From the NCBI GenBank assembly GCA_913009915.1, contig CAJVYZ010000097.1:1-8363 (forward strand): a stretch of 8,363 bases of DNA, given 5' to 3'. The notes beneath the pieces were generated by a model, which was not told where the DNA came from, ran no database searches, and was given only the letters and a program-made list of their open reading frames with translations. The DNA comes from an uncultured Gemmatimonadota bacterium. GTDB lineage: Bacteria > Gemmatimonadota > Gemmatimonadetes > Gemmatimonadales > GWC2-71-9. The stretch's first letter is position 1. Every line of letters begins with the position of its first letter. This document shows, piece after piece, positions 1 through 5,595 of the stretch. A program made the translations under genes and the position numbers.

Positions 1-39
1 GGCCCAGGGGACTTTTGATTGTTCTTTCTGTTTTTTTTT
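1..39. other. Probable non-genomic sequence before the adapter
   Basis: These bases lie outside the adapter, so they should not be contiguous with the genome that starts at 98. The last nine (31-39) are all T and touch the adapter's first base. Illumina flow-cell oligos carry a short poly-T linker in front of the P5 sequence. A read that runs through a short insert and the whole adapter would therefore show such a run and then arbitrary base calls. Positions 1-30 look like those base calls. A chimeric join to another fragment is the alternative. No gene is supported here. Confidence 0.75.
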
Positions 40-97
40 AATGATACGGCGACCACCGAGATCTACACTCTTTCCCGACACGACGCTCTTCCGATCT
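40..97 (+). other. Illumina P5/TruSeq universal adapter (contamination)
   Basis: The stretch begins AATGATACGGCGACCACC and ends GACGCTCTTCCGATCT. It matches the 58-base TruSeq universal adapter end to end, with one difference: G at 77 where the adapter has T. It is an untrimmed library adapter, not biology. Both open frames through it give adapter-derived peptides that occur widely as contaminants, beginning MIRRPPRSTLFP in one frame and containing NDTATTEIYTL in the other. Annotation should begin at 98, the first base of the sequenced insert. Confidence 0.98.
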
Positions 98-397
98 CGG
101 TTCCTGTTGGTGGCGGCCACGCTGGGGCTGGTGAACAGCTTCGTCCGGCCGTTCCTCACCATGCTCACTTGTCCCCTGGTGCTGGTGACCCTGGGCTTGT
201 TCACCTTGGTGATCAACGCCCTGATGCTCCGGCTCACGGCGTGGATCTCGGGGTTGTTCGATCTGGGGTTCTACGTGGACGGGTTCTGGCCGGCGTTCTG
301 GGGAGGGCTGATCATTGGGATCGTGAGTACCATCTTGACGATCGCGGTGGGGGGGGATGGGGGGGTGCGGGTGAGGGTGGAGAACAGAGAGGGCTAA
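98..397 (+). CDS. Phage holin family 4 (YvlD-like) membrane protein, 5'-truncated
   Basis: The frame enters from the adapter junction, so the N-terminus is missing; about 99 residues remain before a TAA stop. The residues LGLVNSFVRPFL, the LVTLGLFTLVINALML core and the GFWPAFWGGLIIGIVS segment are typical of the Phage_holin_4_2/YvlD family, small proteins of roughly 110-130 residues with about four membrane helices. At least three hydrophobic segments are visible. Despite the name, members are common chromosomal genes of unknown role, and nothing here suggests a prophage. The C-terminal tail (GGDGGVRVRVENREG) is encoded by runs of eight and seven Gs, so a single indel there would change the end of the protein. 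It is the only plus-strand gene and converges on dnaJ. Family assignment is firm; function is not known. Confidence 0.88.
   Translation, partial: RFLLVAATLGLVNSFVRPFLTMLTCPLVLVTLGLFTLVINALMLRLTAWISGLFDLGFYVDGFWPAFWGGLIIGIVSTILTIAVGGDGGVRVRVENREG
349..377 (+). other. G-quadruplex-type G-tract at holin 3' end
   Basis: Four G-runs lie on the sense strand: 349-356 (eight), 359-365 (seven), 369-371 and 375-377 (three each), separated by loops of 2, 3 and 3 bases. This satisfies the usual consensus of four runs of at least three Gs with loops of 1-7. It falls inside the last codons of the holin-like gene, just before its stop. Formation in the cell is not shown, and the long G-runs could contain sequencing indels. 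Confidence 0.55.
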
Positions 398-421
398 GAG
401 GGAAAAGAGGGCTAAGAGGGA
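388..421 (+). repeat. Direct repeat of 16 bases, period 18
   Basis: The unit AGAGGGCTAAGAGGGA occurs at 388-403 and again exactly at 406-421, separated by two As. The first copy contains the TAA stop of the holin-like gene, and the second copy repeats that TAA in the same frame because the offset is 18. It looks like a short tandem duplication or minisatellite and has no recognised function. Confidence 0.85.
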
Positions 422-501
422 CTTGACGACCTGCCATCCTGCCTACAGCGGGACCGCCTGACCGCCCTCTTGCGGCCCCGTAATGGGTCACGCGCTCGGA
501 T

Positions 502-543
502 ACGCCCCACGCCCTACGCCCTACGCCCCACGCCCCACGCCCC
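502..543 (-). repeat. Six tandem copies of a 7-base unit next to dnaJ stop
   Basis: The plus strand reads ACGCCCY six times without interruption (Y is C,T,T,C,C,C). The last copy abuts the dnaJ stop codon at 544. On the dnaJ sense strand the tract is a run of GGGGCGT/AGGGCGT units directly after TGA, so the mRNA 3' end carries six G-runs of three or four separated by 3-4 bases, a G-quadruplex consensus. The remaining gap between the two convergent genes (422-501) shows nothing recognisable, and no stem-loop plus T-run terminator is visible on either strand. Confidence 0.85.
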
Positions 544-1644
544 TCAATACTTCATCCCCGCCTCGTCGGCAAACTCCTTCAACATCTTCTCCTCATTCGA
601 CGACAGCTTGTCGGGCATTTTGACGTCCACCTGGACCAGCTGGTCGCCCTTACGGCCGTTCTTTTCGAGGCCCAGGCCCTTGATGCGGAACTTGCGACCC
701 GGCTGCGTTCCCGGGGGGATGCGCAGCAGCACTTTCTTGCCGCCCAGGGTGCGGACCTTGATCTTCGATCCCAGCATGGCCTGGGCAATGTTGATCGGCA
801 CCTCACAAATCAGGTCCAGACCTTCCTTGCGGAAGAACCGGTCGGGCTTGACCTCGAAGGTGATGAACAGATCACCCGCCCTGCCCCCGGCCGCTGCCGG
901 CTGGCCCTGTCCCTTGAGCCGCACTTTGGTGCCCGACTCGGTGGCGGGTGGTACGGTGATCATCACTTTGCGTTGCGAGCGAATCTCGCCGGTGCCCCGA
1001 CACGTGGGACACGACTTGGACGGCGTCTTCCCCTTCCCCCGGCAAGCGGGACACGGCCGATTGACGGCAAAGCCACCCTGGCCGAAGGACACCGACCCGC
1101 GACCCTGGCATTCGTTGCAGGTAGTAAACGACGTGCCGGGAGCCCCCCCGGACCCGTGGCATGTGTGACAGCTCTCGGTAACCGGCAGCGTGACCGGCAC
1201 CTTCCCCCCGAGCATGGCGATCCGAAACGGCACTTCGAGGATCGTCTCCAGGTGCTGCGCCGTGGGTTCCGGTTGTCTTCCCTTTCCGAAGATGGAAGAA
1301 AAGATGTCACCCAAGCCACCCATGCTGCCCAGATTGCCGAAGTCGAAATCGAAATCCTGGGCCCCACCCGGACCCGGCCCTCCCGGAGCACGCCCAGCTC
1401 CCGGCCGACCGCCACCCATGAAGGCGCCGTACTTGCGCATCCGGTCGTATTTCTTGCGCTTCTCGCTGTTGGACAGCGTCGAGTGCGCTTCGGAGATTTC
1501 CTTGAAGCGCTCGCCCGCCTTGGGGTTGTCGGGATTGGCGTCCGGGTGGTACTGCTTGGCCAGGCGCCGGTAGGCCTTCTTGATCTCGGCCTCGGATGCC
1601 GAATCGGGAACGCCCAGAACCTGATAGAAATCCTGCCCCGCCAC
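544..1644 (-). CDS. dnaJ: Chaperone protein DnaJ (type I Hsp40)
   Basis: This is the co-chaperone that delivers unfolded clients to DnaK and stimulates its ATPase, in the cytoplasm. It has 366 residues, normal for the family. The J domain spans about 5-70 with the HPD triad at 33-35. A Gly/Phe-rich region follows (about 73-122) and includes a GDIF motif near 112. Four intact CxxCxGxG zinc motifs start at 159, 176, 198 and 212. The C-terminal client-binding domains occupy about 222-345, with a short dimerisation tail. The full zinc region makes it DnaJ rather than CbpA. The start is GTG, two bases after the grpE stop, which suggests translational coupling; only a weak GGGC-type ribosome site precedes it. 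No dnaK or hrcA is adjacent. Six G-rich 7-base repeats follow the stop. Confidence 0.96.
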   Translation of the reverse strand: MAGQDFYQVLGVPDSASEAEIKKAYRRLAKQYHPDANPDNPKAGERFKEISEAHSTLSNSEKRKKYDRMRKYGAFMGGGRPGAGRAPGGPGPGGAQDFDFDFGNLGSMGGLGDIFSSIFGKGRQPEPTAQHLETILEVPFRIAMLGGKVPVTLPVTESCHTCHGSGGAPGTSFTTCNECQGRGSVSFGQGGFAVNRPCPACRGKGKTPSKSCPTCRGTGEIRSQRKVMITVPPATESGTKVRLKGQGQPAAAGGRAGDLFITFEVKPDRFFRKEGLDLICEVPINIAQAMLGSKIKVRTLGGKKVLLRIPPGTQPGRKFRIKGLGLEKNGRKGDQLVQVDVKMPDKLSSNEEKMLKEFADEAGMKY

Positions 1645-1646
1645 GC

Positions 1647-2270
1647 TCAGCCCTGGCCCTGGTCGGAGTACACCTGAACCCTCGCCGGACGGATCAGCGC
1701 CCCTTTGAACAAGTACCCCGCCTGAAACGTGGCACTCACGTGGTCGTCCTGTGTTCGGTCGGGGCTGGGGGTCGCCGCGACGGCTTCGTGCACGGTGGGA
1801 TCGAACGGCTTACCCGTCGGGTCGAGACGCTCCAGGCCGGCCGATTCCAGTTCCTTGCGCAACTTCTTGTCCACCATTTCGATGGCCTCCCGCAGGGACT
1901 CTACCGGGGTGGTTTCGTCCATGTTGTCGAGGATTCGGTCGAGGTCGTCGAGCACGTCCAGCACCTTGATTGCCAGCGCCGCCTGGGCCCGTTCGACCAG
2001 CACCTGGTTTTCACGGATGACGCGCTTGCGGTAGTTGGCGAACTCGGCGGCCAGCCGGGCATGCCGGTCGCGGAATTCGTCCAACTCGCCCTCGAGCCGT
2101 TTGATGGCCTCAACCGAGGGCTCCATGGGAACCCCGCCCGCGGGAGCACCCGTATCGGGGGCCACATCCTCCGGCGCGGCCGCTTCGGGGACGCCGGTAC
2201 TGTCGGGCACGGCGCCGTGGGGGGCGTCATCGGTGGGGATATCGATGTGGTTTTCTCTCGACTTTGTCAT
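1647..2270 (-). CDS. grpE: Nucleotide exchange factor GrpE
   Basis: GrpE releases ADP from DnaK and works with DnaJ in the Hsp70 cycle. The protein has 207 residues. The first 50 are acidic and Pro/Ala-rich, as usual for the disordered N-terminus. A long helical region follows with RLAAEFANYRKR at about 72-83. The C-terminal beta domain carries the family signature around GKPFDPTVHEAV and ends with GYLFKGALIRPARVQV. The start is ATG; no strong Shine-Dalgarno sequence is seen, and the nearest purine stretch (GGAACAG) is about 11 bases away. Upstream lies the largest gap in the minus-strand run (219 bases), so a separate heat-inducible promoter is plausible, although I find no CIRCE element or convincing promoter boxes. 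It runs two bases into dnaJ. Confidence 0.95.
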   Translation of the reverse strand: MTKSRENHIDIPTDDAPHGAVPDSTGVPEAAAPEDVAPDTGAPAGGVPMEPSVEAIKRLEGELDEFRDRHARLAAEFANYRKRVIRENQVLVERAQAALAIKVLDVLDDLDRILDNMDETTPVESLREAIEMVDKKLRKELESAGLERLDPTGKPFDPTVHEAVAATPSPDRTQDDHVSATFQAGYLFKGALIRPARVQVYSDQGQG

Positions 2271-2288
2271 CCGAGAAAGATAACTGTT

Positions 2289-2308
2289 CCAGCCCCTGAC
2301 GGGGCTGG
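2289..2308 (-). promoter_or_regulatory. Perfect 8-bp hairpin upstream of grpE
   Basis: CCAGCCCC and GGGGCTGG form a perfect 8-bp, GC-rich stem around a 4-base loop, 18 bases upstream of the grpE ATG. On the minus strand it is followed by AACAGTTATCTTTCTCGG, not a clean T-run, so it is a poor intrinsic terminator for cinA. It could instead be a 5' leader structure affecting grpE translation or mRNA stability. The structure is visible in the sequence; the role is inferred. Confidence 0.5.
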
Positions 2309-2393
2309 CGGGCGGTCAGGCGGACAGGCGGGCGGACGGGCGGACGGTAAGGCGGTAAGGCGGTAGGGCGGTAAGGGCGGTAACAGGCGGTAG
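2307..2393. repeat. Degenerate GGCGGTAR tandem repeat in cinA-grpE gap
   Basis: The clearest copies are GGCGGTAA at 2351-2358, GGCGGTAG at 2359-2366 and GGCGGTAA at 2367-2374, then a 9-base variant at 2375-2383 and GGCGGTAG at 2386-2393. The 2307-2350 part is more worn, with GGCGGAC/GGCGGTC variants. It is noncoding, and copy number may vary between strains. It fills the centre of the 219-base gap. Confidence 0.75.
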
Positions 2394-2432
2394 GCGACCG
2401 TGGAGGGCGTCGTCATCGACGTTACCACCGTC

Positions 2433-2460
2433 GTAGGGGCGACGCATGCGTCGCCCTTAC
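2433..2460. repeat. 28-base palindrome, REP-like dispersed repeat
   Basis: Two 14-base arms meet with no loop at 2446/2447 (centre ACGCATGCGT) and differ at one position, which would still pair as G-U in one RNA strand. It lies 29 bases beyond the cinA stop. It starts GTAGGGGCGACG and ends CGTCGCCCTTAC, a pattern I recall as an intergenic repeat in many unrelated genomes; this was not verified here. With no T-run it is not a standard terminator, but it could protect the cinA mRNA 3' end or reduce readthrough. Confidence 0.7.
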
Positions 2461-2489
2461 CTTGGATCCGTCTAGACCCCTGCGCACAC

Positions 2490-3746
2490 TCACACCGCCT
2501 CGCCACTAGCAGCCCTGAGCCTGCGCAGCATGCCAAACAGCGCCCCCATCGTGGCCCGGGTCCGGACCCCGTGCCGGTCACCGGGATACACCCGATGCCT
2601 GGTTCCGGTGCTACCGGCGATGTGATAGCCGTGCCACACGGTTCCCACCGGTTTGTCGTCGGTTCCGCCGTCGGGCCCGGCGATACCGGTGATGGAGATG
2701 GCCAGGTCGGCGCCCAACCGGTCGGCGACGCCTTGGGCCATGGCCCGGGCCACGGGCTCGCTCACGGCGCCTTCCCGCTCGAGCATCTCCCGGGGAACGC
2801 CCAGAAGGCTGTGCTTGACGTCATCATGATAGGCGATCACCCCGCCGCGGAACACGTCCGAACTCCCCGGAATGGCAGAGAGCCGCTGGCCAACCTGGCC
2901 GCCGGTGCACGACTCGGCTACGGCCAGAGTCATCCCGGCCCGGCGGGCGTGCTCGAGGAGCACACCGGCGAGGTCGTCGTCGTCCTGGCCAAAGCAGAAC
3001 TCGCCGGCCCGCTCCCTGACGGCTTGGGCCGCTCGATCGAGCAGCGCCTGGCCGTCGTCAGCCGAGTGCTTCCACGCGGTCAGGCGCAGGTCGACCCACG
3101 CTTCGCCCGGAAGGAAGGCGAGCGTCACCGGAGCGATGACGTCTTCGATGTTTCCCATCCGCTCCGCCAGGCTGGATTCTCCGATGCCCGCGGTGCGCAA
3201 TACCCGTGAGGCGATGACGGCGTCGGCGGCGCCCAGGCGTCTCACCCGGGGGACCACCTCGTGAGCCATGAGGTTGCGCATCTCCTGCGGCACGCCCGGG
3301 AGCATGACGACCAGCCCGGGCTCGCCCTCGAGCCACAACCCCGGGGCACTACCCCAGCGATTGGTCAGTACGGTGGCGCCGCGGGGGACTTCGGCCTGGC
3401 AGCGGTTGCTATCGGGAGAGCGGCGGATGAGTCTGGCGTAGCGGTCGACCAGAAACTGCCAAACGTCGTCGTCGAAGTCGAGCGGGACGCCGAACAATTC
3501 GGCGATGGCCTTCTTGGTGATGTCGTCCTTGGTGGGCCCCAAGCCGCCGGTGGTGATGACGTGCCTCGTGCGCTGGAGCGCCTCGCTGACCGCCCTGCGT
3601 ATCTCCGCCGGCGTGTCGCCCACGGTGGTGCGGCGCACCACCCTGGCGCCTGCCGGTGCCAGCGCTAATCCAATGTCGGCGCTATTGCTGTCGACGGTGA
3701 ATCCGAGCAGCAGCTCGTTGCCGATGGCGACGATTTCGAAATCCAC
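2490..3746 (-). CDS. cinA: CinA-family protein / nicotinamide-nucleotide amidohydrolase
   Basis: The full-length two-domain CinA has 418 residues. The N-terminal MoaB/Mog-like (COG1058) domain spans about 1-170, with IGNELLLG at 8-15, TTGGLGPTKDD at 65-75 and LPGVPQEM at 149-156. A linking domain occupies about 175-250. The C-terminal PncC domain (about 258-415) has AESCTGG at 277-283 and GIAGPDGG at 354-361. In characterised relatives the C-terminal domain deamidates nicotinamide mononucleotide to recycle NAD, and the N-terminal domain hydrolyses ADP-ribose. The name comes from competence induction in Streptococcus. The start is GTG, three bases after the pgsA stop, so it is probably co-translated. 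Both motif sets look intact. The exact substrate here is inferred from the family. Confidence 0.94.
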   Translation of the reverse strand: MDFEIVAIGNELLLGFTVDSNSADIGLALAPAGARVVRRTTVGDTPAEIRRAVSEALQRTRHVITTGGLGPTKDDITKKAIAELFGVPLDFDDDVWQFLVDRYARLIRRSPDSNRCQAEVPRGATVLTNRWGSAPGLWLEGEPGLVVMLPGVPQEMRNLMAHEVVPRVRRLGAADAVIASRVLRTAGIGESSLAERMGNIEDVIAPVTLAFLPGEAWVDLRLTAWKHSADDGQALLDRAAQAVRERAGEFCFGQDDDDLAGVLLEHARRAGMTLAVAESCTGGQVGQRLSAIPGSSDVFRGGVIAYHDDVKHSLLGVPREMLEREGAVSEPVARAMAQGVADRLGADLAISITGIAGPDGGTDDKPVGTVWHGYHIAGSTGTRHRVYPGDRHGVRTRATMGALFGMLRRLRAASGEAV

Positions 3747-3749
3747 GGG

Positions 3750-4388
3750 TCAGCGTGACGGCGTCGAGAACACCGAGCGGTAGCGGAACAGATAGATGAG
3801 GAACGAGTAGACGGTCAGCACCGCGGCCAGCGCCAGGGTGACGGCCACAAACCCACCGTGGAACTCGGTCCACAACCTGCCCAATGGCTTGTCCTGCCAC
3901 CCGAAGGAGCGGGCCGCGTCGCGGAAGGCGAACCACGCGAGAATGGCACCGATGAAGATGTTCTGGATGGTGGTCTTGAGTTTGCCCGCGTTCCCCGCAG
4001 CGATGATCACACCTCGCTTCTGGGCGAACCGGCGGAATACCGTCATGGCGAGCTCCCGGCCCAGCAACAGAAAGCAGACCCAGAGTGGGATGCTGCCCCA
4101 GAAGGGGATGCCGTAGAGATCCTGCCGCTCACGGGCGATCCAGTATATGGGGACCAGGGCGGCGATGAGCAGCAGCTTGTCGGCCACCGGGTCGAGGAGT
4201 TTACCCAGGTCGGTGACTTCGCCACGGCTGCGCGCCAGGTAGCCGTCGACCAGGTCGGTCAGCGCCGTGAGTGCGAAGATGATAAAGGCGAGGAACTTGG
4301 GCCAGTATCCTTCGATGAACGGAAGCAACGCGATGACCGGCGTCATCGCGATGCGGACTATGGTGATGGTGTTCGGCAGGTTCCACAT
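3750..4388 (-). CDS. pgsA: CDP-diacylglycerol-glycerol-3-phosphate 3-phosphatidyltransferase
   Basis: This inner-membrane enzyme transfers a phosphatidyl group from CDP-diacylglycerol to glycerol-3-phosphate, the committed step to phosphatidylglycerol and cardiolipin. The CDP-alcohol phosphotransferase signature is complete: D45, D48-G49, A52-R53, G62, D66 and D70. The N-terminal NLPNTITIVRI and the later GRELAMTVFRR and GKLKTTIQN segments are characteristic of PgsA rather than of phosphatidylserine or choline enzymes. At 212 residues it is somewhat longer than the E. coli enzyme, mainly between the last helices. Several hydrophobic membrane segments are visible (about 10-26, 31-47, 71-85, 100-112, 140-155, 180-200). 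The ATG start is 12 bases after the mglA stop with no recognisable ribosome site, so it may rely on coupling. Confidence 0.94.
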   Translation of the reverse strand: MWNLPNTITIVRIAMTPVIALLPFIEGYWPKFLAFIIFALTALTDLVDGYLARSRGEVTDLGKLLDPVADKLLLIAALVPIYWIARERQDLYGIPFWGSIPLWVCFLLLGRELAMTVFRRFAQKRGVIIAAGNAGKLKTTIQNIFIGAILAWFAFRDAARSFGWQDKPLGRLWTEFHGGFVAVTLALAAVLTVYSFLIYLFRYRSVFSTPSR

Positions 4389-4400
4389 GGGGAGCGGGTC

Positions 4401-5075
4401 TTAACCGAGGTTCTTGATGACTAGCTTACTCAACGCCTTGAGGGTGTCGAACACGCCTTCGCCGTTCAGGGCAACGGCTTCGTAGTAGCCAACGCGTTCG
4501 ATCCACTGGCCCTCGATCTGTTGGATGAGGAACTCGCCCTCGTGCTGGGGATCGGGCATCGGGCGCATCTTGGAGGGCTCTTCGACCGGCCATCCGGGGT
4601 TGAGCGACGCCTGCAGATCGTTGATGGGGGCGGCGTTGGGGAGGTCACGCTTGTTGTATTGGATCACGAATGGAATGGTAGTGAGATCGTAGCCATGCTC
4701 GGACATGTTGTCGTACAGGTTCTGCATGGCCTCGATGTTGGCTTCCATGCGGTCGATCTGGCTGTCGGCCACGAACACCACGCCGTCCACTCCCTTGAGG
4801 ATCAGCTTGCGCGAGGCGTTGTAATACACCTGTCCCGGGACCGTGTACAGGTGGAACCGCGTCTTGAATCCGCGGATGGTTCCCAGATCCACCGGCAGAA
4901 AGTCGAAGAACAGGGTCCGTTCGGTCTCGGTGGCCAGGGAAATCATCTTCCCCCGCGACCCGGGCGCGACCTTCTGGTAGACGTGTTCGAGATTGGTAGT
5001 CTTGCCGCCAAGGCCCGGACCGTAATAGACCAACTTGCAGTTGATCTCCCGGGAGGCGTAGTTGATCATCGACAT
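4401..5075 (-). CDS. mglA: MglA-type Ras-like GTPase, cell polarity switch
   Basis: MglA is a small cytoplasmic GTPase. In Myxococcus its GTP form marks the leading cell pole and drives gliding and type IV pilus activity, and MglB switches it off. The N-terminus ([20 protein letters not shown]) is nearly that of Myxococcus MglA. The P-loop GPGLGGKTT is at 19-27, TVPGQ at 78-82 (the glutamine falls at 82, as in Myxococcus), FVADSQ at 101-106 and the guanine-specificity NKRD at 141-144. At 224 residues it is about 30 longer than the Myxococcus protein. The extra part is around 158-197, between NKRD and the final GEGVFDTLK helix. The ATG follows the mglB stop by 15 bases, with a GGGAAGAG site seven bases away. 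Motility itself cannot be concluded. Confidence 0.92.
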   Translation of the reverse strand: MSMINYASREINCKLVYYGPGLGGKTTNLEHVYQKVAPGSRGKMISLATETERTLFFDFLPVDLGTIRGFKTRFHLYTVPGQVYYNASRKLILKGVDGVVFVADSQIDRMEANIEAMQNLYDNMSEHGYDLTTIPFVIQYNKRDLPNAAPINDLQASLNPGWPVEEPSKMRPMPDPQHEGEFLIQQIEGQWIERVGYYEAVALNGEGVFDTLKALSKLVIKNLG

Positions 5076-5090
5076 CGGCAGTCTCTTCCC

Positions 5091-5588
5091 TTACCCACCA
5101 AACAGGCGATCGATTTCGTCTTCCGCATCGTCGACGAAATCCGTTTCCACCCGGGGCGCCTGGGGCGCGTCCTTGTTGAGCATCTCGGTGAACACCTGAT
5201 TCAATGATCCCACGGTGGCCTTGACCCGCAGCTTGACCAAGCCGAGCGTCGTCCGGGTGTCGAACAGGACCACCAGGATGACCCGCCCGGCGATGTCGGC
5301 CAAGTAGAGGGACTCCTGTTCCCCCTGGTGGAACAACGACCCGAACTCGGCTTCGCCGATCATCTTGGCCAGTTGATCGTTGGCGCTGAAATCCGCCGCG
5401 GTCAGCGAGGCGAAGGCCGTGGAGTCGAACGTGGGCGTCTCACCAACCGTGGCCACCATCTGACCGGCTTTGTCCACGATAAGCGCCGTCCGGGCGCTCG
5501 ACTGCGCCAGGAACTCATCCAGAATGGCGGTGATCTGCCGGGAGTCGTCTTCGCCGAACGACCAGCTCGAAGCACCCGTCATCGGCAT
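5091..5588 (-). CDS. mglB: MglB-like roadblock/LC7 protein, partner of MglA
   Basis: Roadblock/LC7 proteins of this kind dimerise and act as GTPase-activating partners of MglA. The protein has 165 residues, close to Myxococcus MglB. The roadblock fold spans about 17-135: an opening helix, TALIVDKAGQMVAT at 34-47, LYLADIAGRVILVVLFD at 94-110, and a closing helix near 115-138. An acidic tail (about 147-165) ends in RLFGG. Its place directly before mglA matches the mglBA order of Myxococcus. Two in-frame ATGs occur at codons 1 and 3. The GAAAGG site touches the first and is six bases from the second, so translation more likely begins at 5582, giving 163 residues. It begins seven bases after the small upstream gene. 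Confidence 0.9.
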   Translation of the reverse strand: MPMTGASSWSFGEDDSRQITAILDEFLAQSSARTALIVDKAGQMVATVGETPTFDSTAFASLTAADFSANDQLAKMIGEAEFGSLFHQGEQESLYLADIAGRVILVVLFDTRTTLGLVKLRVKATVGSLNQVFTEMLNKDAPQAPRVETDFVDDAEDEIDRLFGG

Positions 5589-5594
5589 CCTTTC
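5589..5594 (-). promoter_or_regulatory. Ribosome binding site deciding the mglB start
   Basis: The minus strand reads GAAAGG immediately before the first in-frame ATG (5588) and six bases before the second (5582). Normal spacing favours the second ATG, two codons downstream of the longest open frame. The site sits in the seven bases between the small gene's TAG and mglB. Confidence 0.6.
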
Positions 5595-5595
5595 A

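Noticed and set aside
98..397. Prophage or lysis gene because of the holin name
   Set aside because: This holin-like family is common on chromosomes with no phage context, and no other phage gene is visible.
19..426. Plus-strand open frame beginning in the T-run and crossing the adapter
   Set aside because: Its first part is translated adapter and the rest is an out-of-frame reading of the holin-like gene.
462..475. CCGC/GCGG stem as terminator between the convergent genes
   Set aside because: The stem has only 4 bp, no T-run follows, and it is expected by chance in such GC-rich DNA.
1596..2366. Long plus-strand open frames opposite grpE, cinA and mglA
   Set aside because: They are antisense shadows typical of high-GC genes. 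Their proteins match no family I know, while the minus-strand frames carry complete family motifs.
2271..2489. CIRCE operator or sigma-70/sigma-32 promoter for grpE
   Set aside because: No TTAGCACTC/GAGTGCTAA pair was seen. The only TTATCT-like box lies just before the ATG and has no matching upstream box.
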